NCBI GenBank assembly: GCA_021845595.1
Contig: JAJZVV010000003.1
Span: forward strand, 1-64,000
Source of the DNA: Pseudomonadota bacterium
GTDB lineage: Bacteria > Pseudomonadota > Alphaproteobacteria > Acetobacterales > Acetobacteraceae
Direction of reading: 5' to 3'
Length of the DNA stretch: 64,000 nucleotides
The position numbers and the translations under genes are program-made. The notes below the pieces were generated by a model. The model was not told the DNA's origin. It did not search any database and worked only from the letters and a program-made list of their open reading frames with translations. Positions 47,193 to 56,572 of this stretch are shown here, in pieces; position 1 is the first letter of the stretch; the number at the start of each line of letters is the position of its first letter.

Positions 47193-48481
47193 TCGACGCG
47201 ACCCACCAGCCGTCGCGCCGGAGCTGGGTCGCCTCGGCGAACGGACACGCGGATTTCCCGATCCAGAACCTGCCGTTCGGCGTCTTCTCGCCGCACGGTG
47301 CCCGCCCGCGCGGCGGCGTGGCGATCGGCGACGCGATCCTCGATCTCGAAGCCGCCATCCCCCATCTCGCCCGCCCGGCCCAGGCGGTGGCGGAGGCGGC
47401 GAGCGGGACGGCGCTCAATCCGCTGCTGGCGCAGGGCGCGGCGGAGCGTCGCGCGCTGCGTGCCGCGCTCGCCGATCTGCTCGATGCCGCCGCGCCCCCG
47501 CGCCCGGAACTGCTGCACCGCGCGGCCGACTGCACCCTGCACCTGCCGGCGCGGATCGGCGACTACACGGATTTCTTCGCCGGCATCCACCACGCCAACA
47601 ACACCGGGCGCCAGTTCCGTCCCGACAACCCGCTGCTGCCCAACTACAAATACGTCCCGGTCGCCTATCACGGCCGGGCCTCCTCGGTGGTGGCGTCCGG
47701 CGCGCCGGTGCGCCGGCCGAACGGGCAGCGCAAGCCGGCCGCCGAGACCGTTCCCACCTTCGGCCCGAGCCGCAATCTGGATTACGAACTCGAGCTCGGC
47801 ATCTGGATCGGGCCGGGCAATAAGCTCGGCGAACCGATCCCGATCGCCGAGGCCGGCGCGCATGTCGGCGGGTTCTGCCTGCTCAACGACTGGTCGGCGC
47901 GCGACATCCAGGGCTGGGAGTACCAGCCGCTCGGCCCGTTCCTGGGCAAGAATTTCTGCACCACCATCTCGCCCTGGATCGTCACGCCCGAGGCGCTGGC
48001 GCCGTTCCGCATCGCTCAGCCGCCGCGCCCCGAGGGCGATCCGGCGCCGCTGGCCTATCTCTGGGACGCGGCGGACCAGCGCGGCGGCGGGCTCGACATC
48101 GATCTCGAGGTGCTGCTGCTGACGCCGGGACTGCGCGAGCAGGGCCTGGTGGCGCACCGGCTGACGCGGAGCAGCGCGCGGCATCTCTACTGGACCGTGG
48201 CGCAGATGGTGGCGCACCACACCGGCGGCGGCTGCAACCTCCAGCCCGGCGATCTGTTCGGGTCGGGCACGATCTCGGCGCCGAGCGCGGACGGGTTCGG
48301 CAGCCTGCTGGAAATCACCAACGGCGGCCGCCAGCCGCTGGCGCTCGAGTCCGGCGAGACGCGCCGCTTTCTCGAGGATGGCGACGAGATCATCCTGCGC
48401 GGCTGGTGCGAGGCCCCCGGCGCGGCGCGGATCGGGTTCGGCGAGTGCCGCGGCGTGGTCGGGCCGGCGCCGCCGGTGTGA
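47189..48481 (+). CDS. fahA: Fumarylacetoacetase
   Basis: 430 residues from a GTG whose bases overlap the hmgA stop. [21 protein letters not shown] near 128 carries metal and catalytic residues (the His of IHHA and Asp), followed by [16 protein letters not shown] and the Asp/Glu ligands in LELGIWIG. It splits fumarylacetoacetate into fumarate and acetoacetate, the last step of tyrosine/homogentisate catabolism. The N-terminal SH3-like domain is present. Confidence 0.97.
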   Translation: MIDATHQPSRRSWVASANGHADFPIQNLPFGVFSPHGARPRGGVAIGDAILDLEAAIPHLARPAQAVAEAASGTALNPLLAQGAAERRALRAALADLLDAAAPPRPELLHRAADCTLHLPARIGDYTDFFAGIHHANNTGRQFRPDNPLLPNYKYVPVAYHGRASSVVASGAPVRRPNGQRKPAAETVPTFGPSRNLDYELELGIWIGPGNKLGEPIPIAEAGAHVGGFCLLNDWSARDIQGWEYQPLGPFLGKNFCTTISPWIVTPEALAPFRIAQPPRPEGDPAPLAYLWDAADQRGGGLDIDLEVLLLTPGLREQGLVAHRLTRSSARHLYWTVAQMVAHHTGGGCNLQPGDLFGSGTISAPSADGFGSLLEITNGGRQPLALESGETRRFLEDGDEIILRGWCEAPGAARIGFGECRGVVGPAPPV

Positions 48482-48497
48482 TCAGCCCGGCTCGTGA

Positions 48498-49949
48498 TCA
48501 GCCGAGTTGGCGCTTCAGGGCGTCGTTCACCAGGGCCGGATTGCCCTTGCCGGCCATCGCCTTCATCACCTGGCCGACGAAGAAGCCGAACAGCTTCTCC
48601 TTGCCCGAGCGGTATTCGGCCAGCTTTTCCGGGTTGGCGGCGAGCACGGCGGCCACGGCCGCGTCGATCGCGCCGGTATCGGTGACCTGGCGCAGGCCCT
48701 TGCGCTCGACGATCGCCCCGGGCGCCTCGCCGGTGTCCACCATGGCCTCGAACACCTCCTTGGCGATGCGGCCGTTGATGGTGTTGTCGGCCATCAGATC
48801 GAGCAGCGCGCCGAGCGCGGCGGCCGGGACCGGGCTGGTCTCGATGGTTCGCCCGGTGCGGTTGAGGGCGGCGAACAGATCGCCCATGACCCAGTTGGCG
48901 GCGAGCTTGGCGTCGCGTCCGCGCGCGACGGTCTCGTAGTAATCGGCAGTCGCCTGCTCGGCGACGAGCACCGCGGAATCATAGAACGGCAGCCCGTATT
49001 GCTGCATGAACCGCCGCCGCTTGGCATCCGGCAGTTCCGGCAGCGCGGCTTTCAGCTCCGCTATCCACGCCTCGTCCAGCACCAGCGGCAGCAGGTCGGG
49101 ATCGGGGAAATAGCGGTAGTCGTGCGCCTCTTCCTTGCTGCGCATGGACCGTGTGATGCCGCGCGCCGCATCGAACAGCCGGGTTTCCTGGTCGACGGCA
49201 CCGCCAGCCTCCCAGATCTCAACCTGCCGTTTCGCCTCGACCTCGATCGCCTGCATGACGAAGCGCACCGAGTTGACGTTCTTCACCTCGCAGCGCGTGC
49301 GGAACGGCTCGCCGTGCTTGCGCACCGAGACGTTGACGTCGGCGCGCATGGAGCCTTCCTCCATGTTGCCGTCGCAGGTGCCGAGATAGCGCAGGATGGT
49401 GCGCAGCTTGCGCAGATAGGCGCCGGCCTCCTCGGGGCTGCGCAGGTCCGGCTCGCTGACGATTTCCATCAGCGCCACGCCGGCGCGGTTGAGGTCGATG
49501 TAGGATTTCGTCGGGTGCTGGTCGTGCAGCGATTTGCCGGCATCCTGTTCGAGATGCAGCCGCGTCACGCCGATGGATTTCGTGCTGCCATCGGCGAGTT
49601 CGATCTCGATCACGCCGGCGCCGACGATCGGATGCTGATACTGGCTGATCTGATAGCCGGGCGGCAGATCGGCGTAGAAATAGTTCTTGCGGTCGAACCG
49701 GCTGACGAGATTGATGTGGGCGCCGAGCCCGAGCCCGGTGCGCACCGCCTGGGCGACGCATTCGCGGTTGATCACCGGCAGCATGCCGGGGAACGCGGCA
49801 TCGACGAAGCTCACCTGCGTGTTCGGCTCGGCGCCGAAGGCGGTGGCGGCGCCGCTGAACAGCTTGGCCTGGCTGACGACCTGGGCGTGAACCTCGAGCC
49901 CGATGACGACTTCCCACGCCCCCGTGCCGCCCTCGATGACGTAGCTCAT
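48498..49949 (-). CDS. gatB: Aspartyl/glutamyl-tRNA amidotransferase subunit B
   Basis: 483 residues. [23 protein letters not shown] and [25 protein letters not shown] are the defining GatB blocks; the YqeY-like tail ends [12 protein letters not shown]. GatB holds the kinase and ammonia-transfer site that turns Glu-tRNA-Gln or Asp-tRNA-Asn into the amidated form. It is the last gene of gatC-gatA-gatB; its ATG overlaps the gatA stop by 4 bp. The 16-bp gap to fahA holds no terminator. Confidence 0.97.
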   Translation of the reverse strand: MSYVIEGGTGAWEVVIGLEVHAQVVSQAKLFSGAATAFGAEPNTQVSFVDAAFPGMLPVINRECVAQAVRTGLGLGAHINLVSRFDRKNYFYADLPPGYQISQYQHPIVGAGVIEIELADGSTKSIGVTRLHLEQDAGKSLHDQHPTKSYIDLNRAGVALMEIVSEPDLRSPEEAGAYLRKLRTILRYLGTCDGNMEEGSMRADVNVSVRKHGEPFRTRCEVKNVNSVRFVMQAIEVEAKRQVEIWEAGGAVDQETRLFDAARGITRSMRSKEEAHDYRYFPDPDLLPLVLDEAWIAELKAALPELPDAKRRRFMQQYGLPFYDSAVLVAEQATADYYETVARGRDAKLAANWVMGDLFAALNRTGRTIETSPVPAAALGALLDLMADNTINGRIAKEVFEAMVDTGEAPGAIVERKGLRQVTDTGAIDAAVAAVLAANPEKLAEYRSGKEKLFGFFVGQVMKAMAGKGNPALVNDALKRQLG

Positions 49950-51430
49950 GGCGCCACTCCCGCCCGGATCGCCGGCTGCGCGTCGAAGCCTGCCTCGCGC
50001 TCGATCGCGGCGGCGACGGCAAACACCGTCTCCTCGTCGAACGGCCGGCCGATCACCTGCAGCCCGAGCGGCAGCCCGTCGGAATCGAGCCCCGCCGGCA
50101 CCGACATCGCCGGCACGCCGGCCATGCTCGCCGGCACGGTGAACACGTCGTTGAGATACATCTGCACCGGATCGTCCATGTTCGCGCCCTGGGCGAAGGC
50201 GGCGGAGGGCGCGGTCGGCGTCAGCAGCGCGTCCACTTTGGCGAAGGCTTCGGTGAAATCGCGATGGATCAGCGCGCGCACTTTCTGCGCCTTGAGATAA
50301 TAGGCGTCGTAATAGCCGGCGGACAGCACGTAGGTGCCGATGAGGATGCGCCGCCGCACCTCGTCGCCGAACCCGGCGGCGCGGGTGCGCTCGTAGAGTT
50401 CGGTGAGATCCGCGCCGTCCTCGCGCAGGCCGAAGCGCACGCCGTCGTAGCGCGCGAGATTCGACGAGCACTCCGCCGGGGCGACGATGTAGTAGGTGGC
50501 GAGCCCGTATTTCGTGTGCGGCAGCGAGACCTCGACGGGTTCGGCACCGGCCGCGCGCAGCCAGTCCAGCCCGCGCTGCCACAGCGCTTCGATCTCGCCG
50601 GACATCCCCGGCGCGCGATATTCGCGCGGAATGCCGATGCGCATGCCGCGCAGGCTGCGGCTGCAGGCGGCGGCGAAATCCGGCACCGGGCGGTCCGCGG
50701 AGGTGCTGTCCTTCGGGTCGTGCCCGGCCATCGCACCGAGCAGCATGGCGCAGTCCTGCACCGTGCGCGCGAACGGGCCGGCCTGGTCGAGCGAGGAGGC
50801 GAAGGCGACGATGCCCCAGCGGCTGCACCGCCCGTAGGTCGGCTTGATGCCGGCGATGCCGCAAAAGGAGGCCGGCTGGCGGATCGACCCGCCGGTATCG
50901 GTGCCGGTGGCGCCGAGCGCGAGCCGGGCCGCCACCGCCGCCGCGGACCCACCGGACGAGCCGCCGGGGACCAGCTTCGCCGCCGCGTCGCCGCGCGGCT
51001 TCCAGGGATTCTCCACCGGCCCGAAGGCGGAGGTCATGTTGGACGAGCCCATGGCGAATTCGTCGAGATTGGCCTTGCCCAGGAACACCGCGCCGGCGCG
51101 GCGCAGATTGGCGGTGACGGTGCTCTCGTAGGGCGGAATGAAATTGCCGAGGATGCGGCTTGCCGCCGTGGTGCGCAGCCCCGCGGTGCAGAACAGGTCC
51201 TTGATCGCGAGCGGAATGCCGGCGAGCGGCCCGGCCTCGCCACGCGCGCGCGCGGCGTCGGCGTCGGCGGCCTCGGCGCGCGCGCTGTCGGCGGCGAGGG
51301 TGATATAGGCGTTGAGCCGCGGGTTGAGCGCGGCGATGGCGGCGAGATGCGCCTCGGTCAGCTCGGCGGCGGAGAAGCGGCGGGCGGCGAGGCCGGCGCT
51401 GGCCTCGGCCAGGGTGAGATCGGTGAGCAT
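49946..51430 (-). CDS. gatA: Aspartyl/glutamyl-tRNA amidotransferase subunit A
   Basis: 494 residues. Amidase signature: Ser-cis-Ser-Lys triad with Lys in [15 protein letters not shown], and [38 protein letters not shown]. GatA produces ammonia from glutamine for GatB. The ATG at 51430 overlaps the TGA of gatC by one base (TGATG); a GTG one codon upstream is an alternative. Confidence 0.97.
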   Translation of the reverse strand: MLTDLTLAEASAGLAARRFSAAELTEAHLAAIAALNPRLNAYITLAADSARAEAADADAARARGEAGPLAGIPLAIKDLFCTAGLRTTAASRILGNFIPPYESTVTANLRRAGAVFLGKANLDEFAMGSSNMTSAFGPVENPWKPRGDAAAKLVPGGSSGGSAAAVAARLALGATGTDTGGSIRQPASFCGIAGIKPTYGRCSRWGIVAFASSLDQAGPFARTVQDCAMLLGAMAGHDPKDSTSADRPVPDFAAACSRSLRGMRIGIPREYRAPGMSGEIEALWQRGLDWLRAAGAEPVEVSLPHTKYGLATYYIVAPAECSSNLARYDGVRFGLREDGADLTELYERTRAAGFGDEVRRRILIGTYVLSAGYYDAYYLKAQKVRALIHRDFTEAFAKVDALLTPTAPSAAFAQGANMDDPVQMYLNDVFTVPASMAGVPAMSVPAGLDSDGLPLGLQVIGRPFDEETVFAVAAAIEREAGFDAQPAIRAGVAP

Positions 51431-51717
51431 CACTCGACGACCTTCGGCACGGCGAAGAAATCACCCGCCCGGTCCGGCGCGTTGGCCAGGACGGCCTCGC
51501 GCAGGCCGCCGTCGGTGACCCGATCCTCGCGCATTTTCAGAGCCATCTGCGCCGGGCCGGTGAGCGGGGCGATGTCGGCGACATCGAGTTCGTTGAGCTG
51601 CTCGATCCAGCCGAGGATGGCATTCAGCTCGTCCTGCAGGCGCGGCACCTCCGCTTCGTCGAGATGGATGCGGGCGAGCCGGGCGATGCGGCGCACCGTC
51701 GCGGGGTCGAGCGACAT
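51430..51717 (-). CDS. gatC: Aspartyl/glutamyl-tRNA amidotransferase subunit C
   Basis: 95 residues, normal for Gat[45 protein letters not shown] and the C-terminal FFAVPKVVE are typical; GatC wraps the GatA-GatB interface. First gene of the gatCAB operon; divergent from ruvX by 48 bp. Confidence 0.96.
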   Translation of the reverse strand: MSLDPATVRRIARLARIHLDEAEVPRLQDELNAILGWIEQLNELDVADIAPLTGPAQMALKMREDRVTDGGLREAVLANAPDRAGDFFAVPKVVE

Positions 51718-51765
51718 GGCGGAGAATCCTTGGCCGATGGCGAAGCGCGGACCATAACGGCGCGC

Positions 51766-52227
51766 ATGACCCTGTTCAACCTGACCGATCTCCGCGCCGG
51801 GCTCGGCCGCGAGGCGCGCCTGATCGGGCTCGATCTCGGCAGCAAGACCATCGGCGTCGCGCTGTCGGACGTCACGCTGCTGCTGGCCTCGCCCTATGGC
51901 AGCCTGCGGCGCGGCAAGCTCACCCAGAACGCCGCCGAAATCGCCGCCATCGCCGCGCGCGAAGGGGCCGGGGGCGTGGTGGTCGGCTGGCCGCTCGGGC
52001 TCGACGGCAGCGAGGGGCCGGCGGCGCAGGCGGCGCGGGACTGGACGACGGCGCTCGCCGCGGCGAGTGGCCTCCCGGCGGCGCTGTGGGACGAGCGGCT
52101 GACCAGCGCGGCGGCGAACCGGATGCTCATCGGCGAGGCGGACCTCAGCCGCAGGAAGCGCGCCGCCGTGGTGGACAAGGTGGCGGCGGCGCTGATCCTG
52201 CAGGCCGCGCTGGACAGTCTGCGCTAG
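51766..52227 (+). CDS. ruvX: Putative Holliday junction resolvase RuvX (YqgF family)
   Basis: 153 residues from ATG 51766. LIGLDLGSKTIGVALSD is the RNase H-like start, then VVGWPLGLDGSEGPAA and LWDERLTSAAANRML; the last contains the family D-E-R-x-T motif. YqgF/RuvX proteins act in rRNA 5' processing or resolve recombination junctions. Its stop codon TAG is part of the terminal repeat of the element at 52224-52356, so an insertion may have set the end of the protein (LDSLR). Confidence 0.93.
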   Translation: MTLFNLTDLRAGLGREARLIGLDLGSKTIGVALSDVTLLLASPYGSLRRGKLTQNAAEIAAIAAREGAGGVVVGWPLGLDGSEGPAAQAARDWTTALAAASGLPAALWDERLTSAAANRMLIGEADLSRRKRAAVVDKVAAALILQAALDSLR

Positions 52228-52356
52228 TGTCCCGATTCCGAAGTTCGCCGCATTGCAATGCGGTCGGAATCGGGACACTGGCTTTTTGTTTTCAGTGGCC
52301 TGCTTATCCGCTCCGCCCGTCGCTGAATGCGACGGACTTCGCGGGCAGGACACTAG
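52224..52356. mobile_element. MITE-like element with 9-bp terminal inverted repeats, serving as ruvX terminator
   Basis: CTAGTGTCC (52224-52232) and GGACACTAG (52348-52356) are perfect inverted termini of a 133-bp non-coding segment. Inside, 16-bp arms (52226-52241 and 52264-52279) enclose a perfect 16-bp palindrome ccgcattgcaatgcgg, followed by ggctttttgtttt, which together form a strong rho-independent terminator just after ruvX. No transposase is encoded. Confidence 0.65.
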
Positions 52357-52358
52357 AG

Positions 52359-52460
52359 CGTGATGACCGGAGGCGGCATCGCCGGAGGTCTGAATCACGC
52401 GATCGAACAGCGCGCGTGATGACCGGAGGCGGCATCGCCGGAGGTCTGAATCACGCGATC
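52359..52460. repeat. Two 46-bp direct repeats with internal palindromes
   Basis: The 46-bp sequence beginning cgtgatgaccggaggcggca and ending ...aatcacgcgatc occurs at 52359-52404 and 52415-52460 without difference; cgtgat/atcacg within each copy can fold as a hairpin. Confidence 0.92.
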
Positions 52461-52470
52461 AGACAGAAAG

Positions 52471-52514
52471 CCAGAGTGGGATGACTGAGCGTGAGCGATG
52501 TCATCCCACTCTGG
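52471..52514. repeat. 15-bp inverted repeat, probable terminator of the carbonic anhydrase gene
   Basis: ccagagtgggatgac (52471-52485) is exactly inverted at 52500-52514, 4 bp beyond the stop of the carbonic anhydrase gene; on the minus strand a partly T-rich CTTTCTGTCT follows. It adjoins the 46-bp repeats and may be of the same REP family. Confidence 0.85.
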
Positions 52515-52518
52515 CGCG

Positions 52519-53103
52519 TCAGCCCTGGGCGGCGCCGGCCGCGGTCGCCGCCGGGACCTCCACCAGCCTGCCGCTCTTCACGTCGTAGATGTAGCCGTAG
52601 ATCGGGATCGCGCCGGGGACCAGCGGATGGCTGCGGATGCGGCGGACATCGGCGAGCACGCTCTCGGCCTGGTCGCGGATGGTCAGCCAGTCGATATAGT
52701 GCCCTTCGGCCGAGCCGGGCCCCTTGCCGACGTCGCGCCAGCCGGCCGGCTCCAGTGCCGCCGTCTCCAGGCTGGAGGCGAGCAGGGCGCGCATGATGTC
52801 GTCGGTGAAGGTCTCCATGCCGCAATCGGTGTGGTGGACGACGAACCATTCCCGGGTGCCGAGCAGCTTGTAGGAGATCACCAGCGAGCGGATGGCATCG
52901 TCGCTGGCACGGCCGCCGGCGTTGCGGATGACATGCGCGTCGCCCTCGGCGAGGCCGGCGAACTTGGCCGGATCGAGCCGGGCATCCATGCAGGTCAGCA
53001 CCGCGAAGCGGCGCGCCGGGGGCATGGCGAGCTTGGCCTTTTCGCCGAAGCTGGCGGCGTAGGTGGCGTTGGCGGCGAGGACTTCGCTGCGGATCTGGCT
53101 CAT
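52519..53103 (-). CDS. Beta-class carbonic anhydrase
   Basis: 194 residues. The zinc ligands are Cys38 in [10 protein letters not shown] (with the Asp40-Arg42 dyad), His91 and Cys94 in HHTDC. It hydrates CO2 to bicarbonate in the cytoplasm, supplying carboxylases and pH buffering. The extended [24 protein letters not shown] region and C-terminal [18 protein letters not shown] fit the carbonic-anhydrase-like group with possible variant activity. ATG 53103 lacks a strong ribosome-binding site. Confidence 0.95.
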   Translation of the reverse strand: MSQIRSEVLAANATYAASFGEKAKLAMPPARRFAVLTCMDARLDPAKFAGLAEGDAHVIRNAGGRASDDAIRSLVISYKLLGTREWFVVHHTDCGMETFTDDIMRALLASSLETAALEPAGWRDVGKGPGSAEGHYIDWLTIRDQAESVLADVRRIRSHPLVPGAIPIYGYIYDVKSGRLVEVPAATAAGAAQG

Positions 53104-53186
53104 GTGAACAGCACCTTATTCCAGCGTTGAATAAGCATTACCCAATCACAAATCGCCATATGACGCAATACGCGCCAGGAGTTCGC

Positions 53187-53216
53187 AAAAAAAAGGGGAG
53201 CCGAAGCCCCCCTTTT
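53187..53216 (-). terminator. Terminator after the first SMP-30 gene
   Basis: On the minus strand a GC hairpin (GGGGGGCTTCGGCTCCCC, UUCG-type loop) is followed by an eight-U tract, 18 bp past the stop of the 53235-54308 gene. Confidence 0.88.
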
Positions 53217-53234
53217 CCGGCGTTGCCCGGGCGA

Positions 53235-54308
53235 TCAGATCTCGGTGCCGCGGGTGCCGACGAACACGGAGTAGAGCGAGGTGCTCGCCGTCATGAACAG
53301 CCGGTTGTGCTCACGGCCGCCGAAGCAGAGATTGGCGCAGACTTCCGGTAGGAGGATCCGCCCGATCAGCGTGCCGTCCGGGGCATAGACATAGACGCCG
53401 TTGAACAGCGGCCCGGCCCAGCCGGTCGCGCACCAGAGATTGCCGTCCTTGTCCATGCGCATGTCATCGACGAAGCCGGTCTTGGTGTCGGCGAAGTCGT
53501 GGAACAGCTTTTCGTTGGTGAGCTTGCCGTCGTCGGTGACGTCATAGACGCGGATCAGGGTCTGCTTGTTGGCACCGTCGGTGATGCCGGTATCGCAGAT
53601 ATACAGCTTCTTCTCGTCGGGAGAGAAGCACAGCCCGTTCGGCTCGTCGAAGTCGCTGGCGACGATGGTCACCTTGCCGCTCTTCGGATCCAGCCGATAG
53701 ACGGTGGCCGGCAGTTCGGACTCCGACTTCAGACCCTCGTAGTCGCCGCCGAGCCCGTATTTCGGGTCGGTGAACCAGATCGTGTCGTCGGATTTGACGA
53801 TCACGCCGTTGGGCGAGTTCAGCTTCTTGCCGTTGTAGCTGTCGATGACGGTGACGACGTGGCCGTCATGCTCGGTGCGGCTGACGCGCCGGCCGAGCTG
53901 CTCGCACGAGAGCAGGCGGCCCTGGCGGTCGCGCGTGTTGCCGTTGGTGAAGTTCGATGGCTGCCGGAAGACGGTGGTGTGCCCGGTCAGCTCGTCCCAC
54001 TTCATCAGGCGGTTGTTGGGGATGTCGCTGAACAGCAGATAATGGCCGTCGCCGAACCACACCGGACCCTCGGCCCAGCGCGCGCCGGTCCACAGCCGCT
54101 CGATCTCGGCGTTGCCGACGCGCTTGAAGCGCGGATCGAAGACTTCGATGGCGGGGTCGGGGTAGGAGACGCTGGCCGGATCGTGCCAGTCGCGCGCCGG
54201 CGGCAGCGAGCCGGAGGGGATCGAGGGCGCGGCCATGGCGCCGCGGGCGGCGAGACTGCCGACGGCGCCGAGGGCCGCCCCGCTCAGCAGAGTTCTACGG
54301 TTGATCAT
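53235..54308 (-). CDS. SMP-30/gluconolactonase-like protein, Tat-exported (paralogue 1)
   Basis: 357 residues. A Tat signal (INRRTLLSGAALGAVGSLAARGAMA) precedes a six-bladed beta-propeller. Family metal ligands are visible: Glu in WAEGPVWFGDG, Asn in NSPNGVIVK, and Asn/Asp in DEPNGLCFSPDEKKLYICDTG. SMP-30/gluconolactonase enzymes hydrolyse lactones with a divalent cation; here it should act in the periplasm. It has a close paralogue directly upstream on the same strand. Confidence 0.9.
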   Translation of the reverse strand: MINRRTLLSGAALGAVGSLAARGAMAAPSIPSGSLPPARDWHDPASVSYPDPAIEVFDPRFKRVGNAEIERLWTGARWAEGPVWFGDGHYLLFSDIPNNRLMKWDELTGHTTVFRQPSNFTNGNTRDRQGRLLSCEQLGRRVSRTEHDGHVVTVIDSYNGKKLNSPNGVIVKSDDTIWFTDPKYGLGGDYEGLKSESELPATVYRLDPKSGKVTIVASDFDEPNGLCFSPDEKKLYICDTGITDGANKQTLIRVYDVTDDGKLTNEKLFHDFADTKTGFVDDMRMDKDGNLWCATGWAGPLFNGVYVYAPDGTLIGRILLPEVCANLCFGGREHNRLFMTASTSLYSVFVGTRGTEI

Positions 54309-54602
54309 TGTAATTCCTCCCGTTTCATGAGGGTGCGAGAGGGAATTAGTCCGCGCGGCCGGGCGCCGCAATCGCACTCCGGTGAAGCCTCGCGGACGGC
54401 ACCGTTGCGCATCCGTGGCGGGGTCGCGAAGTCGCGTGTGCATGACTCGTGGGTCGGGATTGGCCTGACCAGATCCGGATTTCCGAGAAATAAGAAACTT
54501 TTATGACGCCCGCTCGGCGAGGCCGGGATGCGGGGGGCGCAAAAACAATGCCGGCAGCTTGCGCTGCCGGCATCGCGTGTCAGGCGAACGGGTGCGAGCG
54601 GG
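54309..54602. other. Spacer between the two SMP-30 genes
   Basis: Contains the paralogue-2 terminator (54541-54573) and, presumably, the promoter of paralogue 1. No gene or clear operator seen. Confidence 0.5.
54541..54573 (-). terminator. Terminator after the second SMP-30 gene
   Basis: A perfect 11-bp stem (atgccggcagc / gctgccggcat) with loop ttgc and a tract of A on the plus strand (U on the transcript) lies about 30 bp past the stop codon. Confidence 0.92.
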
Positions 54603-55670
54603 TCAGAGTTCGACGCCGCGGGTGTTCACGTCCACGGCATAGAGCGAGGTGCCGGCGGTGATGAACAGCCGGTTGTGATCGTGACCGCCGAAGCAGAGAT
54701 TGCTGCCGGTTTCCGGCAGCACGATGCGCCCGATCATCGCCCCGTCATCGGCGGCGAGAACACAGACGCCGTTGAACAGAGGGTCCGCGGACCAGCCGCC
54801 GGCGCTCCAGATATTGCCGTCTTCGTCGCAGCGGATGTCGTCGGAAATGCCGCCCTTGGCATCATGGAAGTCGTGGAACATGCGGCTGTTGGTCAGCTTG
54901 CCGTCGTCGCCGACGTCGAACACGCGGATCACCGGGTTGCCGGTGTCGGCGATGTAGAACTTCTTTTCGTCGGGCGAGAAGCAGAGCCCGTTCGGCTGGC
55001 TGAATTCGTCGGAGACCACGGTCATTTTGCCGGTCTTGCCGTCGATGCGATAGACATTGTGCGGCAGTTCCGAGGCTTCGCGATGGCCCTCGTGATCGCC
55101 CGCGGTGCCGTAGCCGGGGTCGGTGAACCAGATCGAATCGTCGGACTTCACCACCACGCCGTTCGGCGAATTCAGCTTCTTGCCCATGTAGCTGTCGGCG
55201 AGAACGGTGATCTTGCCGCCGTATTCGGTGCGGGTGACGCGGCGCGCCGCGTGCTCGCAGGTGACGAGACGACCCTGACGGTCGCGCGTGTTGCCGTTGG
55301 AGAAATTCGACGGCTGGCGGAAGACGACGGTGTGGCCCGTCATCGCATCGTATTTCATCATCCGGTTGTTGGGGATGTCGCTGAAGATGACGCAATGGAG
55401 ATCGCCGAACCACACGGGCCCTTCGGTCCATTCGGCACCGGTCCAGAGCCGGCGCAGCAAGGTCGTACCGGCGATGTATTTCTGGAACCGCTTGTCCAGC
55501 ACCTGGACGTTCGGATCCGGATAGGGGACGGTCGGGTTCGGGAGGCTCCAATCGCGCGGCGGCAGCGGCGGGCCGGGCGGGAGCGAGTTCTGGGCAGCGG
55601 CGGCCTTGATGGCGAGTCCACCCACCGCCGTGGCGGCAGCGGCACGGAACAGCGTACGACGCTCGAGCAT
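54603..55670 (-). CDS. SMP-30/gluconolactonase-like protein, Tat-exported (paralogue 2)
   Basis: 355 residues from the ATG at 55670, which follows GGAGGAAACC. A Tat-like signal (LERRTLFRAAAATAVGGLAIKAAAA) and the same propeller: WTEGPVWFGDL, NSPNGVVVK, SQPNGLCFSPDEKKFYIADTG. It is clearly homologous to the neighbouring protein throughout, so the pair arose by tandem duplication and then diverged. Both are exported. Substrate is unknown. Confidence 0.9.
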   Translation of the reverse strand: MLERRTLFRAAAATAVGGLAIKAAAAQNSLPPGPPLPPRDWSLPNPTVPYPDPNVQVLDKRFQKYIAGTTLLRRLWTGAEWTEGPVWFGDLHCVIFSDIPNNRMMKYDAMTGHTVVFRQPSNFSNGNTRDRQGRLVTCEHAARRVTRTEYGGKITVLADSYMGKKLNSPNGVVVKSDDSIWFTDPGYGTAGDHEGHREASELPHNVYRIDGKTGKMTVVSDEFSQPNGLCFSPDEKKFYIADTGNPVIRVFDVGDDGKLTNSRMFHDFHDAKGGISDDIRCDEDGNIWSAGGWSADPLFNGVCVLAADDGAMIGRIVLPETGSNLCFGGHDHNRLFITAGTSLYAVDVNTRGVEL

Positions 55671-55756
55671 GGTTTCCTCCGGGTTTTTCTTGGACGCGAG
55701 CCGGTCAACTATAGGCGCTTCGCTCGCCCGGAGCAATCCGCGCCATGCCCGCGTCT

Positions 55757-56572
55757 TCAGCCGGCGGCGGCACGGCGCTGGCCCAGCGCCGCCAGCCCGT
55801 ACGCGGCGCCGCTCAAGGCCGTGATCCAGAAACTCGTCGGCCAGTCGGTAGCGTAGGCCAGCACGAGACCCGCCCAGGCCTCGGCGAGCGCGAGCAGGGC
55901 GGCCAGCGGCAGCGCCGTCCAGAACCGTGTGCTCAGCATCTGTGCGGTCGCCGGCGGCCCGACCATCAGCGTGAACACCAGCAGCACGCCGACGATCTGG
56001 CTCGCTTCCGCCACCGCCAGCGCGACGATGGCGAGGAACAGCATCGCGATCAGCCGCAGCTGCACGCCCTTCGCCTCGGCCAGCTCCGGATGGAGGCTGG
56101 CGAAGAGCAGCGGCCGCGCGATGGCCGCCAGCGCCGCCAGCCCGACCACGGCCAGCGCCAGCAGGGCGCGGATCGTGCCGGCATCGACGCCGAGCACGTT
56201 GCCGAACAGCAGCGATGTCGCCTGCGCGGCGGACGAGGTGAAGAAATGCAGGAACAGCACGCCGAGCCCGAGCGCGAGCGAGAGCACGACGCCGATGGCG
56301 ACGTCGCGCTGCGCCACCTGCTCGCCGAGCGCACCCATCAGCACGCCGCCGCCGAGCGTGAAGGCGAGCATGCCGGCGAGCGGCGGCGCGCCGATCAGCG
56401 CCGCGCCGGTGGCCCCGGCGAAACCGATATGCGACAGCGCATGGCCGGCGAAGCTCTGCGCGCGCAGCACCAGGAAGAACCCGACCAGCCCGGCCAGCAC
56501 GGCGACGATGCCGGAGGCGGCGAAGGCATTCTGCATGAAGCTGTAGGCGAGCATCTCACGCACCCGCGGCAT
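55757..56572 (-). CDS. znuB: Zinc/manganese ABC transporter permease
   Basis: 271 residues, eight predicted helices of the ABC-3 (ZnuB/MntB) family: NAFAASGIVAVLAGLVGFFLVLRAQSFAGHALSHIGFAGATGAALIG and the conserved QIVGVLLVFTLMVGPPATAQMLS segment. ATG 56572 overlaps the end of znuC by 17 bp. Imports metal with ZnuA and ZnuC. Confidence 0.94.
   Translation of the reverse strand: MPRVREMLAYSFMQNAFAASGIVAVLAGLVGFFLVLRAQSFAGHALSHIGFAGATGAALIGAPPLAGMLAFTLGGGVLMGALGEQVAQRDVAIGVVLSLALGLGVLFLHFFTSSAAQATSLLFGNVLGVDAGTIRALLALAVVGLAALAAIARPLLFASLHPELAEAKGVQLRLIAMLFLAIVALAVAEASQIVGVLLVFTLMVGPPATAQMLSTRFWTALPLAALLALAEAWAGLVLAYATDWPTSFWITALSGAAYGLAALGQRRAAAG

Noticed and set aside
52359-52460. Possible CRISPR array
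   Set aside because: Only two repeats with a 10-bp spacer and no cas genes.
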